Shown here piece after piece: positions 1-10,349 of a stretch of 64,000 bases of DNA. The DNA is from Adineta vaga. Its lineage: Eukaryota; Rotifera. The translations under genes were made by a program, and so were the position numbers. Each line of letters starts with the position of its first letter. Position 1 is the first letter of the stretch. A model generated the notes under the pieces. That model was not told the origin of the DNA. It made no database searches and was given only the letters and a program-made list of their open reading frames with translations. Where the stretch lies: NCBI GenBank assembly GCA_021613535.1, contig CP075493.1:744001-808000 (forward strand), given 5' to 3'.

Positions 1-1698
1 ATGTGCCGATATTTTCTTGATCTCAATTCTATCCATATCCTGCAGGTATTGTCATAATCAAGATAACATTTGATTGAAGAATATCAAATTGTTCTCTGCT
101 CGCGAATCTTTGCCGTGCGATTTACAAATGAGAAATTTAATTTGTGAACTATATTAACTGTCAAAGAAGACATGTCTTTTATACTTTATAATCTTCTATC
201 GTTAATATGTTTAATCAAGTAGAACGAAAAGAATCATATAGACGATAAGATGATTGAATAAAACTATGAATGATTTCTGTTATAATCATGGGAAATACGA
301 TGTAATTGATTCAAACAAATCGCTTTTCTTTCCTTGTTTATATTGATAATATAATCTAAGTATGAGAAATGTAGTTGCTATCGTAATTCCAAGAAGAAAA
401 ATGAATAAAATACAATATGTTTTGAGTCTTGTTATGGTTGAGATCATATAATTCCGATCCTTTCCGAGGATAATCACAATGTCGATAACATTTATAAATC
501 TGATCGAATTAAATTATAAAAAATGTCAAATACTTCGAAAATAAATCATCAAATTCTTTCTGGTGTTTTCTTCTAGCTATTCTTAGAGTTCATGATGTTG
601 ACTGATACGTTGTGTTTAATTTCATAATGTATTCAGTTACGATAAATCTATCATCTCCCTATCGTCTAGACCATTAATTCTTTAAATTAGTATCCATAAT
701 CTATTCTTGATACGATCTTCAACATCGGCCAATAGAACATGACAATGAGACATAACACGTGTCATCGATTTTCGTAGAATAATAATTCCAAAGACAAATG
801 ACAAAGAGCAAATGAAATATAATATAAAAATAAGAACCACAGTCGTTGAAATAAATCAATCAGGTTTTTCTTCCGAAAGAATTTTTTTAAATAACGACGA
901 CATATCGAAAATTTTGTTTGTTTGATTATTTTGGATTTACCTTTCGACGTCATGAAAAACAAATGAAAGAAAACATCAGTCATCGCATTATTGATATTTC
1001 TTTTTCCTTCAATTCATTTTCTATAAATCGAATCAAAGAGTTTTTTTTCTTTGGATGAAAACTATAGAAATATATTAATCTTCAAAATATATTATATTCG
1101 TTCGCCTGTCGATAAAGTCTATATGCGTTGAGATGATTGTAAATAGATGGATGTTTAATAATGGTTAGTTATACTGACAAGAATATTAATACAAATCATC
1201 GAAAGAATTCCGCGATCTGTATTTCGAACACGTTTACAGAAACTATCTGTTTTTTCGTAATGTTATTTTTACCGATGACACGTACCATTTGTTATTTTAT
1301 CTTTTCTATTTTGGTGTATTCTCTTTCAATTAAAAATATAAAATAAGCTAATAAATTTAATAGAAATATTTGTTTTTATTTAATAAATATTTTAAATCTA
1401 AAAGATAATCAAAGAAAAATTTCTTTATAAATAAACAATCAAAACAAATATTTTATTATTTTTTTTTTGTTCTTTTATTCATTAATTTCAATTTGAAATA
1501 CAGATTTCAAAAACTTCAATAAAAAACTAATTTTATTTAATAAAGATTTATTTGAATTTAGTTTTATTTAAATATTTTCATCTTTCTTCATCAAATGAAA
1601 AAGTTTATTTTTTTTCTTTTAAAAATTATTTCACTTTTTCAAAAAGTTTTGCTTTCGATTTTAATAAAAAATATTCGTTTTTCACTTTTTATCAAATT
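1..1698. other. AT-rich stretch without a recognisable gene
   Basis: I see only short open frames (about 60-75 codons) with no family motif, long A/T runs and no convincing splice pattern. From about 1340 to 1690 the sequence is almost pure A/T and probably intergenic. Confidence 0.5.
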
Positions 1699-1832
1699 TT
1701 ATTCATATAATTCAGCACTCTTGAGATAAACACTACCACTCCATCCACCAGTAACTAAAACGGTTCCATTTGATAGAATTGTTGCTGTATGATAATATCG
1801 TCCAACATTCATATTTCGTGTGTTAATCCATC
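1699..1832 (-). pseudogene. Orphan terminal kelch-repeat exon
   Basis: On the minus strand a good acceptor (polypyrimidine plus TTTAG, ending at 1833) is followed by one kelch motif. It reads W-I-N-T-R-N-M, then HTATILSNGTVLVTGGW, then SAELYE and a stop at 1699-1701. The phase and layout match the kelch exon beginning at 18564, so the two derive from the same bdelloid family (membrane-anchored kelch proteins). No upstream kelch exons are visible; what lies upstream is an NHL remnant. It is most likely a leftover of a larger gene. A true last exon of a gene whose other exons I missed is possible. Confidence 0.5.
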
Positions 1833-1908
1833 CTAAAAAAGAAAATTGATTTGAATAAAAATAAATGAATTAAGAAAAGGAAACCTTTCGATTGATAAAT
1901 AATTAAAT

Positions 1909-2325
1909 TTAATTAAATTTAATTAATTGATGATAATTTTGATTAATAATAAAAATATTTGTAAATAAATCAAATGAAATAGTTGAAGGAGAATTTAATT
2001 GTGAATTTGTACAATTAATAATACAAAAAAATCCATTTTATTTTTGTTGAATAATTCTTTGATTATTTGAATCAATAATAAATAAAAAAATGATTAAAAT
2101 CTAAAATAATATCCGAAGGACAATTTAAATTAATTGTAAAATTAAATGAATAATTTCCCACAATAATTTGACCAATAAAAGATTCTGATTGAAATAATTG
2201 AATTCTATTATTATCACAATCAGCAACAAATAAATTTTGATTAAATTGATTAATAAAAATTCCTTTTGAATTTGAAAGTGTTGTTGATGTTGAACCTTTT
2301 GTTCTTGTTCCTGCAATAATCAATA
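1909..2325 (-). pseudogene. NHL-repeat protein remnant
   Basis: NHL repeats form beta-propellers in extracellular or scaffold proteins. The minus strand reads a clear repeat (NQNLFVADCDNNRIQLF) followed by the usual G-x-x-I-V-G and N-C-P-S-D-I-I-L-D spacing. The reading frame is lost near 2075 by what looks like a four-base duplication. It then continues in a second frame (FIIDSNNQRII, later SPSTISFDLFTNIFI), which is itself interrupted by a stop. The 5' side ends close to a TGTGGG array at 2343. Frameshift, nonsense codon and 5' truncation make this a pseudogene. Confidence 0.6.
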
Positions 2326-2342
2326 AAGAATTCCATAAATAA

Positions 2343-2399
2343 GGGTGTGGGTGTGGGTGTGGGTATCTGCTCCTTTTTTACACCGACACTCACACCCTC
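2343..2399. repeat. TGTGGG telomere-like repeat with inverted partner
   Basis: Three to four GGGTGT units at 2343-2364 are followed after about 15 bases by the complementary CA-rich strand (2380-2398). Together they can fold as an imperfect hairpin. TGTGGG is the telomeric unit described in Adineta. This array lies inside the chromosome segment, next to a truncated NHL gene. Confidence 0.7.
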
Positions 2400-2629
2400 A
2401 TCAGAAAGAAATTTTTCAATTATTCATTACATATTTATGTTGTGATGTTTCTCATTAAATAAAAATAATTGAGCTAATAATAGTAAATCTTAAAAACGTT
2501 GAATTGAAAGAAAAAAAAGCTTTATTTGTATTTATATTAGTTGAATGAGAATTTCTAAATATGACGCAGTTCTTTCCTCTTGTTTTGCACCAAAGATAAT
2601 ACTTTTAAGTGTATATATGAAGATTTTAT

Positions 2630-3382
2630 TTATGATGATGATGATGATTCACTCTGTTGAAGTTCATTCCAAAACTTTTTGATATTTTCAAGTGCAATGA
2701 CTTGTTTGTCTTGTGGAAAAGTGACTAAATCCCAATTTTCATTACAATTTTCATCTTGACAAACAAATGGCATTTTCTTTAACTCTTCTTGTTTAGTTTC
2801 ATTAATCCAGTCAATTGATTTGTCAACAAGAACTTGTAACATATGACGAACTACGGTTTGTTCTGCTTCACTCCAATTTTTATCATGACTTTCTATCAAA
2901 GCACCCGTAGTACATTCAATATGACTATTGAGAATAGTTGAAAAAAGTAATGGCATATAATGAGATCTAGTACACATAATCAAACAGCCAAGATGTTTTG
3001 GACCAGGAATAGAATTTGAACAACTATCTTGAAATATTTTATTGAAATGACTAAAAGCATAATGATCACCATTTAAATCTAATGCTTGTTTTAATGAAAT
3101 ATTTGAATCAATATAAACATTTTGATACGCATAACAAAATGCATCACAATTGTATTGAACATATTTTTCAAGAAGATAATACATTAATTCTAGGGATGTT
3201 TCCTTATTTTCTGAATTAAAAAATATAGCTATTGATTGATTTGGAGTTAGTTTCTTCATATCACATAGATATCGTAAAGAATTCATTAAAATACCAACAG
3301 TGGCTTGATTAATATAATCCAAATACATTTGATTTTTACTAATTGCAGCCATTACTTTTTCTTCTTCTTTGACAGTAGCCAT
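2630..3382 (-). CDS. Intact hypothetical protein, 250 aa
   Basis: A single uninterrupted exon runs from an ATG at 3382 to a TAA at 2630. The product is soluble, with no signal peptide or membrane segment. It has an acidic, lysine-rich start (MATVKEEEKVM), many Cys and His residues in the middle (H-L-G-C-L-I-M-C, C-D-A-F-C-Y-A-Y) and a poly-Ser tail. I do not recognise the family. Codon use fits its neighbours, and the intact frame in such an AT-rich region supports a real gene. The absence of introns is unusual here and could mean retroposition or foreign origin; neither is shown. Confidence 0.7.
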   Translation of the reverse strand: MATVKEEEKVMAAISKNQMYLDYINQATVGILMNSLRYLCDMKKLTPNQSIAIFFNSENKETSLELMYYLLEKYVQYNCDAFCYAYQNVYIDSNISLKQALDLNGDHYAFSHFNKIFQDSCSNSIPGPKHLGCLIMCTRSHYMPLLFSTILNSHIECTTGALIESHDKNWSEAEQTVVRHMLQVLVDKSIDWINETKQEELKKMPFVCQDENCNENWDLVTFPQDKQVIALENIKKFWNELQQSESSSSS

Positions 3383-3611
3383 TAAAAATAACTCTTATTA
3401 TGTAAAAGCGTTTGATAATCGTTGAAATATAATCGCATACTTATATGTTTGTTTTCGATGAATAATTGATTGCGAAATGATACATTACATCACCTTTGAT
3501 TAATGGTTGGAAAAATAACTTACCTGATTGTTTTATGACGCACATCAAATTATGTCATCGAAATAAATATTTTTTTGTTCCTCTACTTCCTTTATATTTT
3601 CGATACGGTGT

Positions 3612-4195
3612 TCATTCATCTTCATCTTCTACATTCATATAATGAAATTTTCTATCACAAACATCATTCCCAGTCAAGACACAACGATCATGATCTATCA
3701 TTACAACTTGCCAGGAATCGGTAACATATGTGATATGTGATAATCTAACGATTCTCACAGGTAATATAAATGATTAATTCATAAAAGTGAAGATGAGAGT
3801 ATTGTAATTGTTTTCAATCATACACATATCCTATCGCTCTAAATGGCTTGATCATCTGAATGTGTTCCATTGCATCAAGAAATTGACAAAATGTATTTCT
3901 TTTGTTATCAGTTGCGTTAACATCAAAATCACAATCGACTAACAATTGAAGGATTTCATGACGAAAAAAACTATCAACATTTCTTTCGATAATTTATGGA
4001 ATACCTATCAGTTTTCGATTTGTAATAGTTTTATACGAAAATGTAACTTACAAAATAAATGTAAAAATGTTGAACGATGTAATTTCATATAATCGTTGTT
4101 GTTCATTTTCTTGAAAATGATAAATAATTCATTGATTTCTTGTCAATATGACCTTTGTAGAAAAGTAAATTTAATATAAGATTGTTAATATAATT
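3612..4195 (-). pseudogene. Ankyrin-repeat protein remnant
   Basis: Several minus-strand pieces read as ankyrin repeats: LLFYKGHID, then RSTFLHLF, then HEILQLLVDCDFDVNATDNKRNT. A 3' exon reads through DSWQVVMIDHDRCVLTGND to an acidic tail ending at 3612. A 47-base GT-AG intron (from about 4048 to 4002) joins two pieces in frame, but a TAA follows about three codons later. A frameshift also separates the first pieces near 4145. The ankyrin pattern and spliceable junctions are visible directly; loss of function is inferred from these breaks. Confidence 0.5.
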
Positions 4196-4783
4196 TGATA
4201 ATATGCATATTCAACACGTGCATTTGGCGTTTTAGTTAACTTTCGATATAAAGTTTACCAAGACAATATATCATGAAATTAGATTCAAAAACTTTGATTG
4301 ATTCCCTGATAGGAATCCGATTAGAGTCTGACAATGAAAATAATAAAGAGTATTGTGTCAGTCAGAAACTGTTAGATATTTATTGATATCCGATTGTCAT
4401 GCGGAGTAATATAGACTATGGTTAACATTATTAAAAGATATACTGTTATTTCATATCAATAATTAAAATGCACACGTGAAACCACCTTACAACATTAGAT
4501 TTCACCACGCATATTTTACACAACTTTGCTTTGATTCAACACTTTTTATGCATCTTTTCAAGCATCTAAACGTATCGAAAACCAGAATATTATTTCATTT
4601 CTATAATGCCTTTATGCAATGTAACAGGAAACGTGTTAACGAAAATTAAAATTCTGGATTGAGTTTACTATTTCAATACAACATAGATTGTAATAGAGAA
4701 AAAGAATCGTTAAAATTACCAAATTGAGTGATATATTAAAATACACAGATCAGATAGTTTCGAATATGATTTTGTTCAACTTG

Positions 4784-4829
4784 AGTGTGGGTGTGGGTTA
4801 AGAGTAAAGCCTGACCCACACCCACACCC
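4784..4829. repeat. Near-perfect TGTGGG hairpin
   Basis: AGTGTGGGTGTGGGT (4784-4798), a 15-base loop, then ACCCACACCCACACC (4814-4828). The two arms are complementary over about 14 bases. It is made of the bdelloid telomere unit but arranged as a foldback rather than as a tandem array. Confidence 0.8.
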
Positions 4830-4904
4830 TAAAAAAGTTCGGTACAAGATCATCTCCAAGTACATCTCGTTCTTGTAAAACTACATATAGATCTCCATTT
4901 ACAG

Positions 4905-4975
4905 GATGGGTGGGTGTGAGTGTGGGTGTAGAGAGAGATGACTCCTTCATCTACACCCACCCACCCTCACTCTCA
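4905..4975. repeat. Second G-rich telomere-like foldback
   Basis: A GGGTGGGTGTGAGTGTGGGTGT arm with GTGGGTGTAGA at 4922-4932 faces TCTACACCCAC at 4950-4960, followed by more CCCACC sequence. It lies about 100 bases from the hairpin at 4784 and has the same composition. It is a degenerate member of the same set. Confidence 0.7.
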
Positions 4976-5482
4976 AGAAGCCGATATTCGTCACATTTAT
5001 CCCTAGCTACATTTTCATCCTCATTCATCTGCACCTACATCCTCGCTGTCACTCACATCATTCTTTTCTTTCTCCTATGTTTTCTCTCACTTTCAGGGAT
5101 AAATTCCTAGCAATTATCTTGCACGATTGCTTCTCTTCTTATTTTTTCCACGGCCTTTAGTAGATATAAAACAAGTTACCGCTTTCTATTTTGACAGATA
5201 AATTCATTTATTTAGATAGTTGTCCTCTACAATGAATTCATGACAGAATGAACTGACACGAAAATAATTTATAATAAGTGCAAAAAAAAGAGAAACTTCT
5301 AAAGAGCATGTGAAAGAATTTGCTGATCAATGCACAGTTAGTTTGCTAGTTTAATTAATATGTCGACTTCTTCTATTTTATGAGTATTTTCGTTAACGTA
5401 AAGTGTTTGTTTTATCATATTGAAATTTTTGTCTAGTATTGTATAGATCGATTCATTATTATTTTAAGTGAAAACAATTAGC

Positions 5483-6487
5483 ATGTCATTATTATATATT
5501 AGTCAACAAATTATCGTTTATGTTGGTTTGTCTATTCTCGTCTTAGGAGTAATTGGTAATGGTTTGAATACGTTAGTATTTTTAAGTGTTCGTACTTATC
5601 GTACAACTCCTTGTACATTTTATTTTCTGATTAATTCTATTAACAACAGTCTTTATATTGCAGTCAATCTTATAGCTCGCGTTGTGAGTACAGGCTTCGG
5701 AATCGATTTGACTCGAACATCATTGGTTTGGTGTAAAACACGAAGATATCTTCTTGTCGCTCTTAGTTTGATTTCTTTCGCCTGTACCTGTTTGGCTACA
5801 ATTGATCAGTTTTTCGTCACATCAAGAAGTGTTTATCTTCGAAGTTTAAGCAATATCAAATGGGCACATCGAATTGGACTCATCGTAGTTATTGTGTGTT
5901 GTCTTTATGGTGTTCCTAGTCTTGTATATCTGAATATTTCACCAATCACGCAGACATGTGTAAACATCAACACTGTTTATACTATTTATCTTCCAATATA
6001 CTCGCTCAGCTTCACTTATTTTATTCCAGTTTTAACAATGGTTCTGTTTGGATATCTAACGTATCGGAATATCCGTCAGACAAAAGCTCTTGCCGAACAA
6101 CAAGCTGATCGTCAATTAATAAGAATGACTTTAATGCAGATCATCCTTGTTGTTATTTCACAAACACCATATGGCATTAACAATATTTACGGTTTGATCA
6201 CATCAACAATGAGGAAGGATGCAGATCGATTGCTCACGGAATCGGTTGCAGCAGCACTGGTTGCTCTATTAACCTATGTCTACTATGCCGTATGTTTATT
6301 CATTTTTTGTTATATAATTAAAAGAAGTCTTTTTTAGAAATGTTGCTACATATTTTTGATTGTATCAAGTCGTTTTCGTCGAGCAATAAGAGTCCGAGTC
6401 TTATTTTGCCGAAAACCAAATCAAATCATTCCAGCTGAAAGATCTGGACGTGGAAGTGTAACAATAAAAAATACAGTGAATAATTAG
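5483..6487 (+). CDS. Class A GPCR, FMRFamide-receptor-like, 318 aa
   Basis: Seven-transmembrane receptor of the kind greatly expanded in bdelloids. Exon 1 is 5483-6289; a 48-base GT-AG intron (6290-6337) is removed; exon 2 is 6338-6487. The lengths total 319 codons. I start at the ATG at 5483, because the frame opens earlier only through a GTG. TM1 carries the G-N pair (residues 25-26), and Cys84 before TM3 is the usual disulfide cysteine. The DRY motif is D-Q-F (108-110), so coupling could be altered. Exon 2 supplies the end of TM7 and a basic tail (SSRFRRAIR). The ligand is unknown. Confidence 0.8.
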
Positions 6488-7150
6488 AAAAACAAGATCC
6501 TGAATTTAATATCTCTTTTGAATTAGTATTGAAATAAAAAGTCATGTTATCGTATGGAAATCGAACTAACGAGAGAACTTCCCCAGGTGTTCAAGCGTTT
6601 TAGGGCCCATCTTTTGACGGTAGGCGGACCTCAACGAGGTATGAAAAACCTCAAGAGGATTCGTGCGCTCGCGGCTTTATTCCTGAGATATCGAATTTTC
6701 AAGATACATATGAAAAGGGACAGAAATGAAGAATGATCGTTTTTGGAGAACAGTAGAGTATTCTGATGGAAATTTTTGAAAGCTTCACGCAGCGCTCGTG
6801 TGGCCTGCTCTAGATTGAGGGTGACATCATATCTTATCAGTACCACGTCTATTGACTGTTCATTTCATATCTGATATCATTATACACTAGAAAGAATGAT
6901 TGATGGAAGCGGATGGTATACCATCGATTATCTTTTCGTTCTCCTCGGTAGCATACCACCATGCCTGTCTGATATATATGGGATGCACGTGTTCTTTGTT
7001 TACGTTTCTCTAGTCGTCCTCTCCTCTTGTTTTCTCTCGCATGTCGGATTCATGCCATGAGGTCGTTTTTCTCTTCATTCAATTGTATACGATATACAAG
7101 TAACGTAACAGCAAACTGTCGATATCAGTTTTCCTCACGTTTATTCCAAA
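6488..7150. other. Unassigned segment of higher GC
   Basis: Roughly 6550-6850 is noticeably less AT-rich than its surroundings and has short frames on both strands, but no family motif. Its composition resembles the repeats elsewhere in this window more than the genes. The right part is the 5' flank of the transposase remnant. I could not find terminal inverted repeats. Confidence 0.4.
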
Positions 7151-8190
7151 ATGATCAATCCAGCAAATGTCATGAAGATTTTCGCTGATCGAACATCGAA
7201 CTTATTGTCTTCTACCGTGTCGAACAACGGGACCACCACCGCTCCCATTACAAATTGTGAATGTGAGGTAGCCGACCTGTTGTGTGGTGTGCTGGAATCG
7301 ATTATCAGTAGTCATTCTCACACCATTGAAGTTGAAACAACTCTCGATCATGAGTTAGCCGATAATGAATTGATCAATGATGTCGAGTGTGAAGATACAG
7401 CCGAAGAAAAATGTGATCCCGACTGGAATGATGAGAATGAAGATGAAGAGAGTGCGTTGTGCAGATAATTTTCACTCGATTACATAACCAAGGTAGTCAA
7501 TTACTACGACGAAATCAATCCACAAACCGGAAAACGAAGAAGACGATGGGAAACAGTGAAGAATCATTTCCGACGTATCCCACATCAAACCTATCTCGCT
7601 CGCTTCCGTCGTTATCTTGAGAAACATGAGAAGAAGAAACAGAAGCTTGAGAGAATTGATGATCATGTATTTGATATGTTCGAACGGGCTCGGGAGAAAG
7701 CTCTGCCAGTGCACGATATTGATCTTCGTCGATGAGATCTTAAAAATACAATGGGCGAGTCTTTACACAACTTTGCTGTTTCAAATCGTTGGCTGTACAC
7801 CTTTAAACACAAACGCAATATTATTTCGCGCAAGGCAACGAAGGTAAGACATTTGTAATAATTTTTTTATGAATCTGTAAGAAGAAACTCTACCTTCAAA
7901 ATTAATTGGAATCAAACTTACTGAAGTTGTTTGTTCTTCATAGATTGTGACGAAACGCCAAACAGCAAATCAAGAGACAATCAGAACTTCGCCCGATCAA
8001 TTCATAGCTGATGTTCGTAAACGTTTGTCACAATACAAAGTCAGTGAAGTTATTAACACAGATCAGAGCGAAATGCAGCTTGAAAGAGCCCAAGGAACAT
8101 ATGAGCGAAAATATTCGCTCGCATCTTTTCAAGACGCCGAATGTGGAGATCACCTGCAACAGTTCCGGTAAGCTCACAACATCCTTGGTC
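7151..8190 (+). pseudogene. Deleted pogo/Tigger-type transposase
   Basis: DNA-transposon remnant. After an acidic N-terminus comes VVNYYDEINPQTGKRRRRW, then the CENP-B/Tc5 DNA-binding motif (FAVSNRWLYTFKHKRNIISRKATK). The first catalytic Asp region follows (EVINTDQS, near 8049-8069). Two in-frame stops are visible: TAA 7466-7468, and TGA 7733-7735 where Trp is expected. An intron 7844-7943 keeps phase. At about 8079 the frame jumps directly to the late part of the DDE domain (LKEP, then NVEITCNSSGKLTTSLV), so most of the catalytic core is deleted. The copy stops at a TGTGGG array at 8191. Confidence 0.7.
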
Positions 8191-8208
8191 GGGTGTGGGT
8201 GTGGGTGC
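8191..8208. repeat. Short TGTGGG array at transposase breakpoint
   Basis: Three GGGTGT units sit exactly where recognisable transposase sequence ends. The following bases (GCAGTGATTTG onward) carry no family signal. Confidence 0.65.
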
Positions 8209-8679
8209 AGTGATTTGTAGAGATGAATCGTCCCTGACAGGACAGGACACGGGTTATCTTGAGAGAGATGCATCTTTCGTATCGCCAGCATCCCGGATCT
8301 GCAAAATACGTAACACCACTCAAAATCATTTGAAACAAACTTTTTTTATTTAAAGATTATTTTTAAGTCATCTTTTGATAATATTATGACTCAATGGATG
8401 GAAGAAATTAATCATTATGCAAATAAAAACTGTGAAATAAATTTGATTTGAAAGATTTTCGTTTTTCCAAATTAGGGATTTAGCTGAATTCATTAACAAT
8501 GTCATGCATAAGAATAAAAAACAGAATTTGCTTTTTTATTTAAAGTTCACGTTTATATGAGAGATGAAAAAAATATTTTTCTCTTTTCTGTATTAAATTT
8601 CACCACGTTTTTTTCTCTTTTTTCACTCACATAAACATCAACATTCTCAAGAAGTTTTTTCTTCTCCTCCTTATATTCA
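8209..8679. other. Intergenic, 5' flank of the first ART-like gene
   Basis: No gene seen. The last about 100 bases are pyrimidine-rich and lead into the ATG at 8680; they probably contain the promoter and 5' UTR. Confidence 0.4.
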
Positions 8680-10157
8680 ATGGGTTGTTGTTCAAGTGGA
8701 TCTAATAACGATGAAATTATCAAACCTTCTTCTTCTCATACAGATCAATCGAACGATTCATGTTGTTCATGTCGAATAAGGTGGTGTTGTTGTTGTTATC
8801 ATCCTCCTCCCAAACATTTGTCTGACTCAGAACCAGATCCAATAATTTATCCAACCTATAAATCTGAAATAATTCCAGATCCTGTTATTTTAAAAATCGA
8901 ACCTGAAAGATTATTGAATATTACACCTGTTGGCAAAGTATTTTCGTATGAACGATTTAATAAACGTGGTTTTAGCGAAAATAATCTCTATCCTCTTATT
9001 CAAGGTTTTGAAGATGAACAACTTCTTTCACTTGAAGAAACATTAGAAGAATTTATTGATGAACAACCTCAATTATCCGATTATATTAAAGAAGCAAAAG
9101 CAAATTGTAATAAATCAACTGATCATTGTTTAACTGAAGATGAATCAGCGGCGATTTATATTTATTCAATGAGAAATGACGAACAAAATGGTGTTTATGA
9201 TCTGTTAGAAAAAGCATGGGAATCTCGAGAAAGATCCATAATGAAACCATGGTTTAAATATTTGCGATTATTTCAAAGTGCATTGGATAAATTACCGAAT
9301 GTAACAGAGAATATTTGTCAAGTAGTTCCTTTTGATAAAACGATTGAAAAATTACTCGAAGGTAATTTACCAACAATTTATACTTGTATGGCGACTTGTT
9401 TAGCATCGGAAAGTGAAAATATCGAACATATTGAAGAAATGGTAAATCAAAAATTAGCTTTGTTATCATTTGAAAATGTTAGTGGAAAAGATATGAGTTC
9501 TTATTCGCAAAGTCGAATTAATTTAGAAAAGAATTTGAATAGTTATGTATCTCATGATGGAAAAGATATCACTGATCATCGAAAAGATTTTAAAGAGATT
9601 CTTACAGGATTAGCAATTGAATTGGTGAAAACAGGATATTTTGAAGATTCAAATGGATTAACTTATATTTATTTGAAAGCAAAAGAGAAAGAGAAAATTC
9701 AAGAAACTGGTATGTTGTGATTTTTAAAAGATCTTTTTTTCGTAATTTAAATATAGTTTCTCAAATCTTAGAACCTTGTACATCAATTCCAGAAGAACCT
9801 AAACAAATACGAATACCTAGAAGAGAATTATCTCCCGATATTCCAAAAATATCTTGTAAAAAACCAACAATTTCAAGCGATGAGATATCAAATATAATCT
9901 ATGAAAGACATTTTCAATGTCCAAGATATTTATGTCGAAATTCTTGTAATGGTGATCATGAATCAAATCATTGCCGAGGTTTTTCCTTTATACATCATAA
10001 TTGTTCACATCATTGTACTCCTCATAATCGATGTTTTTCCTGTAAAAAACATGTCATAAAATTACATCAATGTAATCAATGTAATTGGCGTTTTTGTCAG
10101 AAATGTTCTTTTAAATCAACAACATTGATTCATATTGAAAAAAAAGAAATTGGATAA
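8680..10157 (+). CDS. Acylation-motif ART-like protein with Cys/His-rich tail, copy 1
   Basis: Exons 8680-9709 and 9757-10157, with a 47-base GT-AG intron, give 476 aa in phase. MGCCSSG is a classic N-myristoylation plus palmitoylation signal, and a further Cys cluster follows (SCCSCRIRWCCCCY). The middle (residues about 90-330) resembles arginine ADP-ribosyltransferases: the ESAAIYIYSMRNDEQNGVYDLL block and a S-A-L-D-K-L-P helix. The catalytic R-S-E residues are not recognisable: the strand that should hold the Arg reads I-C-Q-V-V. The last about 70 residues hold a Cys/His cluster (HCRGFSFIHHNCSHHC, RCFSCKKH, HQCNQCNWRFC), a likely zinc-binding module. Tandem to copy 2. I infer a membrane-tethered, probably inactive ART-fold protein. 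Confidence 0.75.
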
Positions 10158-10349
10158 TTCCAACTCAATAATGTCACCTTTTGTTTTTTTTGTAGTAAAT
10201 AAATGTAACCTTGGCTTTTGAATAATATTGTGATTCAAAGAAGAAGAGAGAAGAATTTTTCTTTTACATAACTATTATTTGAATCGTATAAAAGCAACAG
10301 TTACATAAATCTTTTTTTTCTTTTCTTCGAAACATTTTCTTCAACAAAA

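Larger units (their letters stand above)
4200..5482. other. Intergenic stretch with two telomere-like hairpins
   Basis: No coding pattern survives inspection. The only structured parts are the two TGTGGG hairpins at 4784-4829 and 4905-4975, listed separately. The right end is the 5' flank of the GPCR gene. Confidence 0.5.

Noticed and set aside
4910-5110. 66-codon plus frame through the hairpin at 4905
   Set aside because: Built from the G/C-rich foldback; no homology and no upstream signals.
5468-5482. GTG as start of the GPCR (and similar GTG/TTG starts at 16569, 27648 and 60062)
   Set aside because: A eukaryotic gene should use ATG; an in-frame ATG lies a few to 22 codons downstream in each case and suits the family's usual N-terminus.
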